DNA of 6,098 bases from Acidobacteriota bacterium (GTDB lineage Bacteria; Acidobacteriota; Thermoanaerobaculia; Multivoradales; JAHEKO01), in the NCBI GenBank assembly GCA_030610025.1, contig JAUWSP010000183.1, forward strand, positions 1 through 6,098. Reading direction: 5' to 3'. Shown here in pieces: positions 1 through 6,098 of this stretch (position 1 is the first letter of the stretch; every line of letters starts with the position of its first letter). Under the pieces are notes generated by a model. The model was not told where the DNA came from. It ran no database searches and saw only the letters and a program-made list of their open reading frames with translations. The position numbers and the translations under genes are program-made.

Positions 1-1145
1 AGGTGATGGCGGAGCTGCGCGACGCGCTCGATCGTCAGGAAGGGATGACCTATCGTTTCGGCCGGCCTTCCTACTTCAGCTTTCGGACGCCGGTCGAAGT
101 CGAGATTCGGGGCTACAACTTGAGGCTCCTCGAGCGATTGGCCGATCAGTTGGTCGAGCGGATGTCGAAGATGGAGGGGTTGACGGACATCAAGGCCTCG
201 ACCGAGGGTGGCAATCCCGAGTTGCAGATCACCTTCGACCGGGAGCGGCTGGCGACGCTGGGCTTGACCCTGGGGGAGGTGGCGCCTGTGGTTCGATCCA
301 AGGTGCAGGGCGTCATTGCCACCGATATCCAGCGCGAGGACCGCAAGATCGACATCCGCATGCGATCGCACGAGGAGTATCGTGACAGCACCCAGGACCT
401 GCTGCAGCTGACCGTCCATCAGAGCGGCAAGACCGCCATTCCCCTGGGGGCCGTGGCGACGGTAGAAGAAGTCGAGGGCCCGGCTGAGATTCGGCGCTCT
501 GAGGGTGAACGGGTGGCCCTGGTGACCGCAAATCTGGCCGGTGGTGATCTGGGGACCGTCTCAGAGGAGATCACCGAAGCCCTGGAAGAGATGAGCCTGC
601 CGAGCGGCTACGAATGGCGGATCGGCGGCCAGCGGCAGGAAATGGAGACCTCCTTCGACAGCATGCGGTTGGCGATTCTCCTGGCCATCTTCATGGTCTA
701 TCTGGTGATGGCGTCACAGTTCGAGTCGCTGTTGCATCCTTTCGTCATCCTCTTCAGTGTCCCATTCGCCCTCATCGGGCTGCTGGCGACGCTCTGGGTG
801 ACCGACACGACCGTCTCCATCGTGGTGCTCATCGGGGCGATCCTGCTGGCCGGCCTCGTCGTCAACAACGCCATCATCCTCGTCGACTATACGAATCAGC
901 TGCGCCGCGAGGGTGCCTCCAAGCTGGAGGCGCTGCGACAGGCCGGCGAGGTGCGGTTACGACCCATTCTCATGACGACGGCGACCACGGTGCTGGGGCT
1001 TCTGCCAATGGCCTTGGGGCTAGGCGAAGGCAGCGAGCTCCGCAGCCCCATGGCCTTGACGGTCATCGGCGGCCTGATCACCTCCACGGCCCTGACCCTG
1101 CTCATCATTCCCGCTGTCTACAGCCTGCTGGATCGCGGTCGGTGA
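1..1145 (+). CDS. RND-family efflux permease subunit, C-terminal fragment (5' end outside window)
   Basis: Inner-membrane, proton-driven pump subunit of a tripartite efflux system (AcrB-like superfamily). About 380 residues are visible, against a usual length of 1,000-1,050, so the N-terminal two thirds lie left of the window. The GTG-ATG at 3-8 is internal to the frame and not a real start. Counting from position 3, residues 30-215 are the second periplasmic porter and docking region, including PVEVEIRGYN and the segment IPLGAVATVEEVEGPAEIRR. Five membrane helices follow at about 222-239, 245-266, 272-296, 319-340 and 348-375, matching TM8-TM12. Family motifs are VVNNAIILVDY (TM10) and RLRPILMTTATTVLGLLP (TM11). 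At the TM10 site where AcrB has Lys940 this protein has Asn (NNAI). The gene ends in TGA, 7 bases before the next gene, so the two are probably co-transcribed. Substrate (drug, lipid or metal) cannot be read from this fragment. Family assignment is very secure. Confidence 0.95.
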   Translation, partial: VMAELRDALDRQEGMTYRFGRPSYFSFRTPVEVEIRGYNLRLLERLADQLVERMSKMEGLTDIKASTEGGNPELQITFDRERLATLGLTLGEVAPVVRSKVQGVIATDIQREDRKIDIRMRSHEEYRDSTQDLLQLTVHQSGKTAIPLGAVATVEEVEGPAEIRRSEGERVALVTANLAGGDLGTVSEEITEALEEMSLPSGYEWRIGGQRQEMETSFDSMRLAILLAIFMVYLVMASQFESLLHPFVILFSVPFALIGLLATLWVTDTTVSIVVLIGAILLAGLVVNNAIILVDYTNQLRREGASKLEALRQAGEVRLRPILMTTATTVLGLLPMALGLGEGSELRSPMALTVIGGLITSTALTLLIIPAVYSLLDRGR

Positions 1146-1152
1146 CCCGAAG

Positions 1153-2730
1153 ATGCCGCAAGGCAATCGATCGATCGAGACAGTCGCTGGAAGAAGCCAA
1201 CCGATGGCGTGGCGGGCCGGCCTCGGCCTGATCGCTGGGCTTGCTCTCATCAAGCTCGCACTGCACCTCGTCACCAACGGCCTGGGTGGCTACGGGATCT
1301 TCAGAGACGAGCTCTACTACCTGGCCTGTAGCCGCCACCTCGATCTGGGGTATGTGGATCAGCCGCCATTGTCGATCTATCTGCTGGCCGCGCACACCAG
1401 GCTGTTCGGCGACTCCCTGTTCTCCCTGCGACTGCTCCCCGCCCTCTTCGGGGCGATGACGGTCTTCGCGGTGGGACTGCTGACGCGGGAGCTGGGTGGT
1501 GGCCGATGGGCCCAGCTGTTGGCCGGCCTGGCTTCGCTCGTCTCCATCATCTTCTTGGGCATGGTCTCCGTGTATTCCATGAACGCCTTCGACCATATGG
1601 TGTGGGCCGCCGTTGCGCTTCTCGTGGCTCGATTGTCGAAAACCGGAAGCAGCGTCTACTGGCCGTGGATCGGTGTCGTCGTGGGACTCGGGCTCTTGAA
1701 CAAGGTCGGTGTCTTGTGGCTGGGAGCGGGGATCGCCGTCGGGCTGGTGGCCACCGGCGAGCGGCGATGGCTGAGAACGAGATGGCCGTGGCTGGCCGGC
1801 TTGCTTGCGCTGGCTCTCTTCTCCCCGTACATCTGGTGGAACCTGACACACGACATGGCTCATCTGGAGTTCATCCGCAATGCCACGGCTGGCAAGTACT
1901 CGGGACTGTCGGCTTGGACCTTTGTCTCCGAGCAATTGCTCGTTCAGAATCCCGTCACCGTGCCGGTCTGGCTGTCGGGCCTGATCTTTCTGCTTGTCAG
2001 CCCCTCGGGTCGTCGTTTCCGGATGCTGGGCTGGATCTACGTCGTGTCGTTCATGATTCTCGTTCTCAACGGCCACAGCAAGGCAGAGTACTTATCACCC
2101 GCCTACACGATTCTCTTTGCGGCTGGTGGTGTTGCCCTGGAGCGCTGGTTGAATCGACCGGGCTTTGCCTGGGCGAGAGTGGTGCTGGCGGTCCAGCTCG
2201 TCGCGGGCCTGTTATTGGCACCGCTGGTGATCCCGATCTTGCCGGTCGAGACCTACATAGCCTACGCCGAGACTTTGGAAGTGCAACCGTCGACGAGCGA
2301 AAGCAAGGAACTCTCGGAGCTGCCACAGTCCTATGCCGACATGTTCGGTTGGCAGGAAAAGGCCGTCGCCGTCGCCGAGGTCTACGACTCTCTGCCTCCG
2401 GAGGACAGATCCGTAGCCGCCGTCTTGGGTGTGAACTATGGACGCGCCGGAGCCATCGATCACTTCGGTCCCGAGCTGGGACTGCCCTTTGCCATCAGTT
2501 CTCACAACAGCTACTGGCTATGGGGACCTCGCGACTTCACCGGAGAAGTGGTCATCGTGATGGGTGGAGAGCTCGAAGGCCTGGAGGCCAGTTTCGAGAG
2601 TGTCGAGTTGGCAGGCCGAGTACCGTGCCGATTCTGCATGCCCTATGAAAGCGACCTGCCCATCTTTGTCTACCGGGGCCTCAAGTTCCCAATCGCAGAG
2701 CTTTGGCAACGGTTGAAACACTACAACTGA
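1153..2730 (+). CDS. GT39/PMT_2-family membrane glycosyltransferase (ArnT-like fold)
   Basis: Predicted polytopic inner-membrane enzyme that transfers a sugar from a polyprenyl-phosphate donor to a lipid or protein acceptor on the periplasmic side. Length is 525 aa from ATG 1153. About ten hydrophobic helices span residues 18-363, followed by a soluble, probably periplasmic C-terminal domain of about 160 residues. The first external loop has the family hallmark RDELYYLACSRHLDLGYVDQ (51-70) followed by PP; the acidic pair D52/E53 is the expected catalytic or metal-binding site. Also present are NAFDHM (144-149) and GHSKAEYLSPAY (307-318). Near the C-terminus, PCRFCMPYES (491-500) holds a CxxC pair. 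The start is uncertain. ATG 1153 lies 7 bases after the RND stop but has no clear ribosome site. ATG 1204 has GGAAGAAG just upstream and would give 508 aa beginning directly at the first helix. The acceptor is unknown: ArnT-like lipid A modification is possible but not shown. Co-transcription with the upstream RND gene is likely. Confidence 0.9.
   Translation: MPQGNRSIETVAGRSQPMAWRAGLGLIAGLALIKLALHLVTNGLGGYGIFRDELYYLACSRHLDLGYVDQPPLSIYLLAAHTRLFGDSLFSLRLLPALFGAMTVFAVGLLTRELGGGRWAQLLAGLASLVSIIFLGMVSVYSMNAFDHMVWAAVALLVARLSKTGSSVYWPWIGVVVGLGLLNKVGVLWLGAGIAVGLVATGERRWLRTRWPWLAGLLALALFSPYIWWNLTHDMAHLEFIRNATAGKYSGLSAWTFVSEQLLVQNPVTVPVWLSGLIFLLVSPSGRRFRMLGWIYVVSFMILVLNGHSKAEYLSPAYTILFAAGGVALERWLNRPGFAWARVVLAVQLVAGLLLAPLVIPILPVETYIAYAETLEVQPSTSESKELSELPQSYADMFGWQEKAVAVAEVYDSLPPEDRSVAAVLGVNYGRAGAIDHFGPELGLPFAISSHNSYWLWGPRDFTGEVVIVMGGELEGLEASFESVELAGRVPCRFCMPYESDLPIFVYRGLKFPIAELWQRLKHYN
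1166..1178. repeat. Short tandem repeat (ATCG)x3, also a 12-base perfect palindrome
   Basis: ATCG is repeated three times and followed by A. Bases 1167-1178 (TCGATCGATCGA) equal their own reverse complement. The repeat lies between the two candidate starts of the glycosyltransferase gene, so it is either the start of its coding sequence or a leader. It is short enough to arise by chance in a GC-rich genome with many CGATC words. No function is claimed. Confidence 0.45.
1189..1196 (+). promoter_or_regulatory. Candidate ribosome binding site for an internal start (ATG 1204) of the GT39 gene
   Basis: The purine run GGAAGAAG lies 7 bases before ATG 1204. No comparable Shine-Dalgarno sequence precedes ATG 1153, where the upstream bases read GACCCGAAG. 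Residues 1-17 of the long form are hydrophilic and the first membrane helix starts right after Met18. Both points favour 1204 as the working start. The short 7-base spacing to the upstream stop favours 1153 through translational coupling, so the choice stays open. Confidence 0.4.
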
Positions 2731-2786
2731 ACGCAGCCAATACAGGCAGCTTCGTCAGAAATTCGAACCACGAATCGCCCGATGCG
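2731..2786. other. Intergenic gap between convergent genes, with a weak inverted repeat
   Basis: This 56-base spacer separates the stop codons of the plus-strand glycosyltransferase and the minus-strand lhgO. It contains the inverted repeat ATTCG-AACCA-CGAAT (2761-2775), a 5-bp stem with a 5-base loop. No T-run follows on either strand, so it does not qualify as a convincing intrinsic terminator. Termination here may be factor-dependent or may occur inside the opposing gene. Confidence 0.35.
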
Positions 2787-3992
2787 TCAGCGAAGGGCGG
2801 TCGAAGCCATGTCGGCCAGGTGTTGACCGATAGCCAGGGCGGCGGTGGCTGCCGGTGAGGGTGCGTTGAGCACATGCAGCATCCGGTCGGCGCGTAGAAT
2901 CTGGAAATCGTCCAGTAGCCTGCCCTCGCTGTCGATCGCCTGGGCTCGCACGCCACTTCGAGACGGCTCGAGCTGGTCGGCGGTGACGCCAGGCACGAGG
3001 CGTTGCAGTCCGTTGACGAAGGCCGCACGATTCCAGGAACGGTACATCTCTCCAGCCCCTGTGCGCCAGAAGCCGGCCGCCAATTTCCAGAATCCAGGGA
3101 ACAGCAAGGTGTCGGCGGTATCCCGGACAGAGAAGTCGCTCGCTCGGTAGCCTTCCCGCTTCCAGGCCAGGACGGCGTTGGGGCCGGCCAGGACCCTGTC
3201 GTCGATGGTGCGGGTCAGATGAATGCCGAGGAAGGGCAGCCGGGGATCCGGTACGGGATAGATCAGCCCGTTGATTCGATCGGCGGCGGAGCCCTCGAGC
3301 TCCAGGTACTCACCGCGGAAGGGGATGAGTCGGATCTTGGGGCTCATGCCGCAAATCCGGGCGACCCGGTCGGCCTGCAGCCCGGCACAGTTGACCAGCA
3401 GTCGGGAGCGCACGGTCTCCGAATCCGTCTCGATGTTGATGGCATCCGCGTCGGTCGCCACCTTCTGGACTCGAGCCGATGTGAGGATGCGACCTCCCCG
3501 AGTGCGGAGCAACTCGGCGAGCTTCGTCGCGACTCGGCCGAAGTCGACGATGCCGGTTTCCGGCACCCAGAGGGCACCGACGCCGACGGCTGCGGGCTCC
3601 TTGTCTCTGATCCCCGAGGCGTCGAGTCGCTCGACGCCTTCGAGGCCGTTGGCGTGTGCTCGCTCGGCCAGGCGATCCAGGGCGGGCAGCTCGCTGTCGT
3701 CGATCGCCACAACCAGCTTGCCGCAGCGCCGATAGTCGATGTCGTGCTTCTCGCAGAATCGATAGAGCGCCTCCCGACCGGAGGCGCAGAACCGTGCCTT
3801 GTCGGAGCCGGGGCGATAGTAGAGACCCGAGTGGATGACGCCGCTGTTGCGACCCGTCTGGTGCTGTGCCAACTCGTCCTCGGCCTCGAGGACGACGATC
3901 GAGGCGACTCCGTTTTCAGACAGGGATTGGGCGGCCGCCAGGCCGACGATGCCTCCCCCGATGACTGCCACGTCGTATACCGGACTACTCAT
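2787..3992 (-). CDS. lhgO: L-2-hydroxyglutarate oxidase (FAD-dependent, DAO family)
   Basis: Oxidises L-2-hydroxyglutarate to 2-oxoglutarate. In E. coli the enzyme passes electrons to the membrane quinone pool, and in many organisms it removes a by-product of malate dehydrogenase. Length is 401 aa from ATG 3992, against about 400-420 for the family. The N-terminus carries the FAD dinucleotide-binding motif VIGGGIVGLAAA (10-21), with Glu36 ending the second strand. Signature stretches are HQTGRNSGVIHSGLYYR (44-60), FRGEYLEL (225-232), IYPVPDPRLPFLGIHLTR (244-261) and the C-terminal FAD-contact motif NAPSPAATAALAIG (376-389). The frame stays open upstream to 4331, but that stretch overlaps the pilZ gene in another frame and has no family similarity, so ATG 3992 is chosen. 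A GTG directly before it (3995) is an alternative, and neither has a clear Shine-Dalgarno. It lies 56 bases downstream of the PilZ gene on the same strand and may share its transcript. No glutarate or GABA genes are nearby. Confidence 0.93.
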   Translation of the reverse strand: MSSPVYDVAVIGGGIVGLAAAQSLSENGVASIVVLEAEDELAQHQTGRNSGVIHSGLYYRPGSDKARFCASGREALYRFCEKHDIDYRRCGKLVVAIDDSELPALDRLAERAHANGLEGVERLDASGIRDKEPAAVGVGALWVPETGIVDFGRVATKLAELLRTRGGRILTSARVQKVATDADAINIETDSETVRSRLLVNCAGLQADRVARICGMSPKIRLIPFRGEYLELEGSAADRINGLIYPVPDPRLPFLGIHLTRTIDDRVLAGPNAVLAWKREGYRASDFSVRDTADTLLFPGFWKLAAGFWRTGAGEMYRSWNRAAFVNGLQRLVPGVTADQLEPSRSGVRAQAIDSEGRLLDDFQILRADRMLHVLNAPSPAATAALAIGQHLADMASTALR

Positions 3993-4048
3993 CACCGTGT
4001 CATTCTGGCTGGGCGACCGAAGAAATGGAAGTGTGATGGCCCCGGGAG

Positions 4049-4771
4049 CTACGGGTGCTGCAGGCCGTCTTGGTCGTGGCTGTTGTTGCCGCGAAGATCC
4101 AGGTACTCGGCCAGCGTCGTCTTGCCCTGGCCTTCGAACTCGACGAACCGAAGCCCCAGTCCCTGGACCGACTCCAGATCCGGATGGGTATGCCGAACGA
4201 CCTCCGCTTTCACCTGCACGGGATCGGTCGCACTGGGTAGGGAGATCGCCAATCGGACTTCGGATCCAACAGGGATGGCTTCCTGGAGTCGGACCAGCAT
4301 GCCCGACTCCGAGATGTTGTCTGTCTGGCACATCCTGAGTAGTTTTCCGGCGCCCAGTTGCACTTCCAATCGCAGCATGAGGCGGGGAGCCACGCGCGTC
4401 GTGTCGCCGATGAGCTCCAGAATGCCGCTCTGGAGCTCATCGGGCTCCATGTCGGCTGGAAAGAACCGATGCTGTTCATCGAGGTGGGGCTCGAGCTCTG
4501 GCAGGAGATGCCCGTCCGCCAGGAGTGCGACGGCGGGGCCCTTGGCGGCAGATCCGTCAGCGGCAAGGGTCTCCAGAAAGGCTTCCAGACGCATGTCGAG
4601 AAGAGGAAAGGCGACGACGAGGAGCCGAGGCCGCTTCGATCGAACCATCTCGAGGGCAGAGCGGCCCAGCGGCACGCGATGCACCGTCAGATTCGATCGC
4701 TCCAGTATCGGATCGATCTTGGACAGAAGCCCTCCTCGGGCTCCCACGGCCAGGACTGTGGGCCTCTCCAT
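4049..4771 (-). CDS. PilZ-domain c-di-GMP effector with degenerate receiver-like N-terminal domain
   Basis: Predicted cytoplasmic second-messenger effector of 240 aa. Residues about 5-122 look like a CheY-type receiver fold: strand VLAV, helix, strand LLVVAF, then VALLADGH and FFPAD. The phosphorylation apparatus is missing. The acidic pair after strand 1 is replaced by GARG (10-13), the phospho-acceptor position in LLVVAFPLLDM (50-60) reads Phe, and the conserved Lys before Pro near the end reads Phe. Residues about 122-227 form a PilZ domain with both c-di-GMP-binding elements intact: R126-VAP-R130 and N152-I-S154-ES-G157. The typical GLGLRFVEF follows at 204-212. ATG 4771 is preceded by GGGAG five bases upstream, which settles the start; an upstream in-frame GTG at 4831 lacks such a site. 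There are no membrane segments. The target is unknown. Such proteins in deltaproteobacteria and relatives often act in motility or surface control, but nothing here confirms that. Confidence 0.87.
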   Translation of the reverse strand: MERPTVLAVGARGGLLSKIDPILERSNLTVHRVPLGRSALEMVRSKRPRLLVVAFPLLDMRLEAFLETLAADGSAAKGPAVALLADGHLLPELEPHLDEQHRFFPADMEPDELQSGILELIGDTTRVAPRLMLRLEVQLGAGKLLRMCQTDNISESGMLVRLQEAIPVGSEVRLAISLPSATDPVQVKAEVVRHTHPDLESVQGLGLRFVEFEGQGKTTLAEYLDLRGNNSHDQDGLQHP

Positions 4772-4776
4772 GGTGA

Positions 4777-4781
4777 CTCCC
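4777..4781 (-). promoter_or_regulatory. Ribosome binding site fixing the start of the PilZ gene
   Basis: On the minus strand GGGAG is followed by five bases (TCACC) and then ATG 4771. This is the clearest Shine-Dalgarno match in the window. It supports the 240-residue form over a 20-residue longer form starting at GTG 4831, whose extra residues do not look like part of the receiver fold. Confidence 0.65.
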
Positions 4782-4826
4782 AGATGGCATGTTAGGAGCG
4801 GAGGGCGCGTTTCACCTATGAGATCT

Positions 4827-4838
4827 ACCACCCGTGGT
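4827..4838. repeat. Inverted repeat ACCAC-CC-GTGGT in the peptidase-PilZ gap
   Basis: Two 5-base arms separated by CC form an operator-like inverted repeat in the 95-base gap (4772-4866) between the M20 peptidase stop and the PilZ start. As RNA it would have a two-base loop and no following U-run, so it is a poor terminator. It could be a protein-binding site upstream of pilZ, but the match is short and chance is a fair explanation. I see no convincing -35/-10 pair in this gap on the minus strand. Confidence 0.2.
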
Positions 4839-4866
4839 GTGGTGCATGCCTCAGTGCCGGGTCAGG

Positions 4867-6098
4867 TCATGGCCGGCCGGGCTCGCTGCCTTGTGCAGGC
4901 ATTGTGAAGAGCGCAGCCATGAGGTCGATGCCGTACCAGAGGTTCGCGAGGCGGAGATTCTCGTTGGGAGCATGTTGGTTGTCGTCGTGGTTGGCGATCG
5001 GGGTGATCACGACGGGCGCGGCGAGACTCTCGGTGAACAGGTAGAGAGGCAGAGAACCACCCAGGGTCGGGAGCAGCACGAGGTCTCCATCGGCGGCATG
5101 GGTGGCAGCCGCGATGATCTCCCGAGCCACGGCAAGGTCCATCGAAGTGCGTGCCGCCCTGTAGCCGGAGCGGCGGTCGATCTGGAGGATCTTCGGGAAC
5201 TCCAGCCGCGTAGTCAGGTCCGGTTCTGCCGTGACTACGTGGTAGCCCTGCTCTCGAATGTGAGCCTCGACAATGTCCAGCATGGTCTCGGGGTCGTTCC
5301 CCTTGGCGAGTCGGATGTCGATGCTGGCCGTCGCCTCGGTGGGGATGATGTTGCGGGCGGCATCGCCAACGGTAGCGCTCTGGAGGCCCCGAATGTTGAG
5401 CGAAGGCAGCAGCAGCCGATTAGCCAGTGGGGCATTCTCCGCCTCGGTCCGAGCCAGGCCCAACTCGCGGCGGAGCTGGTCATCGAAATCGGGTAATGAG
5501 GCCATTGCCTCGAGCTCGGATGCCGAGACCGGTTCGGTGCTGTCGTAGAAGCCCTCCACCAGAACGTGCCCCTCTTCGTCCTTCATGCTGGCGAGCAGCC
5601 GAGCCAGGCGCAGCGCCGGATTCGGCGCCCAGTTACCGTAATGACCGCTGTGCAGATAGCGGGTCGCGCCGTAGACGGTGAGATCGATTCCGGTGTAGCC
5701 CCGGACGCCGAACACCAGCTGCGGTCTCCTGCTCTGGTGGACCGGACCGTCGCAGATCAACCAGGCATCGACGCTCAGAGCCTCGCGATGGGCCTCCATG
5801 TAGGCACCGAGGTGCTCGGAGCCGGCCTCCTCCTCTCCTTCGAAGAGGAAGACCAGGTTGGATGTGAGCGGAATCTCGCTGGCCTTCAGGGCGTCGAGAG
5901 CGGCGAAGATCGCGGCCAGTGGTGCCTTGTCGTCGCCCGTGGAACGGCCGTACAGACGCCACTCGGGGTCGATCTCTTCGCCGGCTGCTGGCAGCGCCCG
6001 TTCGGTTCCTCCCTCCTCTTGAGCCCGCGTATAGAGAACCGGGCTCCAGGCAGGGTGCGTCCACTGGCTCTCGTCCACTGGCTGGCCGTCGTAGTGCA
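4867..6098 (-). CDS. M20-family zinc metallopeptidase, dipeptidase/carnosinase-like (N-terminus outside window)
   Basis: Predicted di-zinc exopeptidase of the M20/M25/M40 clan, probably cleaving dipeptides or short peptides. The reading frame continues past the GTG at 6078 to the right edge and encodes HYDGQP (6096-6079), so the true start lies outside; 410 residues are visible. All family metal and catalytic positions seen here are kept. They are His of HYDGQP (first ligand), Asp of GRSTGDDK (bridging ligand, codon 5932-5934), the Glu pair in FEGEEEAGS (5827-5832, catalytic base plus ligand), Asp of ICDGP (5749-5751), His of LHSGHYGN (5650-5652, lid/dimer domain) and His of HAPNE (4972-4974, last ligand). 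The lid domain opens with FGVRGYTGIDLTVYG. Any signal peptide would lie outside the window, so cellular location cannot be judged. Substrate is unknown; annotations such as acetylornithine deacetylase are less likely given the GEEEAGS and LHSGHYGNWAPNP pattern. The PilZ gene follows 95 bases downstream. Confidence 0.93.
   Translation of the reverse strand, partial: HYDGQPVDESQWTHPAWSPVLYTRAQEEGGTERALPAAGEEIDPEWRLYGRSTGDDKAPLAAIFAALDALKASEIPLTSNLVFLFEGEEEAGSEHLGAYMEAHREALSVDAWLICDGPVHQSRRPQLVFGVRGYTGIDLTVYGATRYLHSGHYGNWAPNPALRLARLLASMKDEEGHVLVEGFYDSTEPVSASELEAMASLPDFDDQLRRELGLARTEAENAPLANRLLLPSLNIRGLQSATVGDAARNIIPTEATASIDIRLAKGNDPETMLDIVEAHIREQGYHVVTAEPDLTTRLEFPKILQIDRRSGYRAARTSMDLAVAREIIAAATHAADGDLVLLPTLGGSLPLYLFTESLAAPVVITPIANHDDNQHAPNENLRLANLWYGIDLMAALFTMPAQGSEPGRP

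Noticed and set aside
1105..2076. A 323-codon minus-strand frame opposite the glycosyltransferase
   Set aside because: The translation is rich in Gln, Pro, Arg, Asp and His, typical of the complement of a hydrophobic membrane-protein gene, and shows no domain.
2761..2775. Intrinsic terminator between the convergent genes
   Set aside because: The stem is only 5 bp and AT-containing, and no T-run follows on either strand.
2755..2776. A tRNA T-loop-like GGTTCGAAT on the minus strand near the lhgO stop
   Set aside because: The flanking bases do not pair into a 5-bp T stem, and no anticodon arm, D arm or acceptor stem can be formed around it. It is not a tRNA, and I see no support for an attachment-site remnant.
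3993..4331. An N-terminal extension of lhgO by 113 residues
   Set aside because: It overlaps the 3' half of the PilZ gene in another frame and is Pro/Arg/Gly-rich without similarity to the family. The FAD-binding motif sits at the usual distance from ATG 3992.
3003..4907. A 634-codon open plus-strand frame lying opposite lhgO and the PilZ gene
   Set aside because: Both minus-strand genes carry unmistakable family motifs along their whole length. The plus-strand translation shows no recognisable domain, and its composition follows from complementing GC-rich codons. It also runs across the gap between two separate genes, as expected of an antisense shadow.
6076..6078. GTG at 6078 as the start of the peptidase gene
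   Set aside because: The frame continues upstream and encodes HYDGQP, which contains the first zinc ligand of the M20 family, so the gene must begin beyond the right edge.
1..6098. Mobile element, CRISPR array, phage or defence system
   Set aside because: I see no transposase, integrase or Cas-like protein, no repeat arrays, no terminal inverted repeats and no abrupt change in base composition. All five genes belong to common chromosomal families.

Overview
The window is GC-rich and densely coded, with short intergenic gaps and no sign of mobile DNA, RNA genes or CRISPR. It suggests a Gram-negative bacterium. The reasons are an RND inner-membrane efflux subunit, a GT39-type membrane glycosyltransferase, an FAD-dependent L-2-hydroxyglutarate oxidase and a PilZ c-di-GMP effector with a receiver-like N-terminus. 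This mix would fit an uncultured Acidobacteriota, Myxococcota/Desulfobacterota or similar lineage. That placement is a low-confidence guess, because no phylogenetic marker is present.

Layout. (1) Positions 1-1145, plus strand: the C-terminal third of an RND efflux permease, running in from the left edge. (2) 1153-2730, plus strand: a polytopic GT39/PMT_2-family glycosyltransferase, 7 bases after the RND stop and probably in the same transcript; an internal start at 1204 has the better ribosome binding site. (3) 2731-2786: a 56-base gap between convergent genes with only a weak inverted repeat. (4) 2787-3992, minus strand: L-2-hydroxyglutarate oxidase (lhgO). (5) 4049-4771, minus strand: a degenerate receiver-PilZ protein with an intact c-di-GMP-binding signature. 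(6) 4867-6098, minus strand: an M20-family metallopeptidase whose N-terminus lies beyond the right edge. Its first zinc-site segment (HYDGQP) is encoded in the last bases of the window.

The plus-strand pair deals with the cell envelope: export, and transfer of sugar from a lipid carrier. The three minus-strand genes are co-directional with gaps of 95 and 56 bases, so they could be co-transcribed in the order peptidase, PilZ, lhgO. Their predicted roles (peptide hydrolysis, second-messenger sensing, recovery of 2-oxoglutarate from L-2-hydroxyglutarate) do not form an obvious pathway. I see ordinary chromosomal genes rather than a new system. The points most worth checking are the receiver-PilZ protein that has lost its phosphorylation site, the loss of the usual TM10 lysine in the RND pump, and a CxxC pair in the C-terminal domain of the glycosyltransferase.
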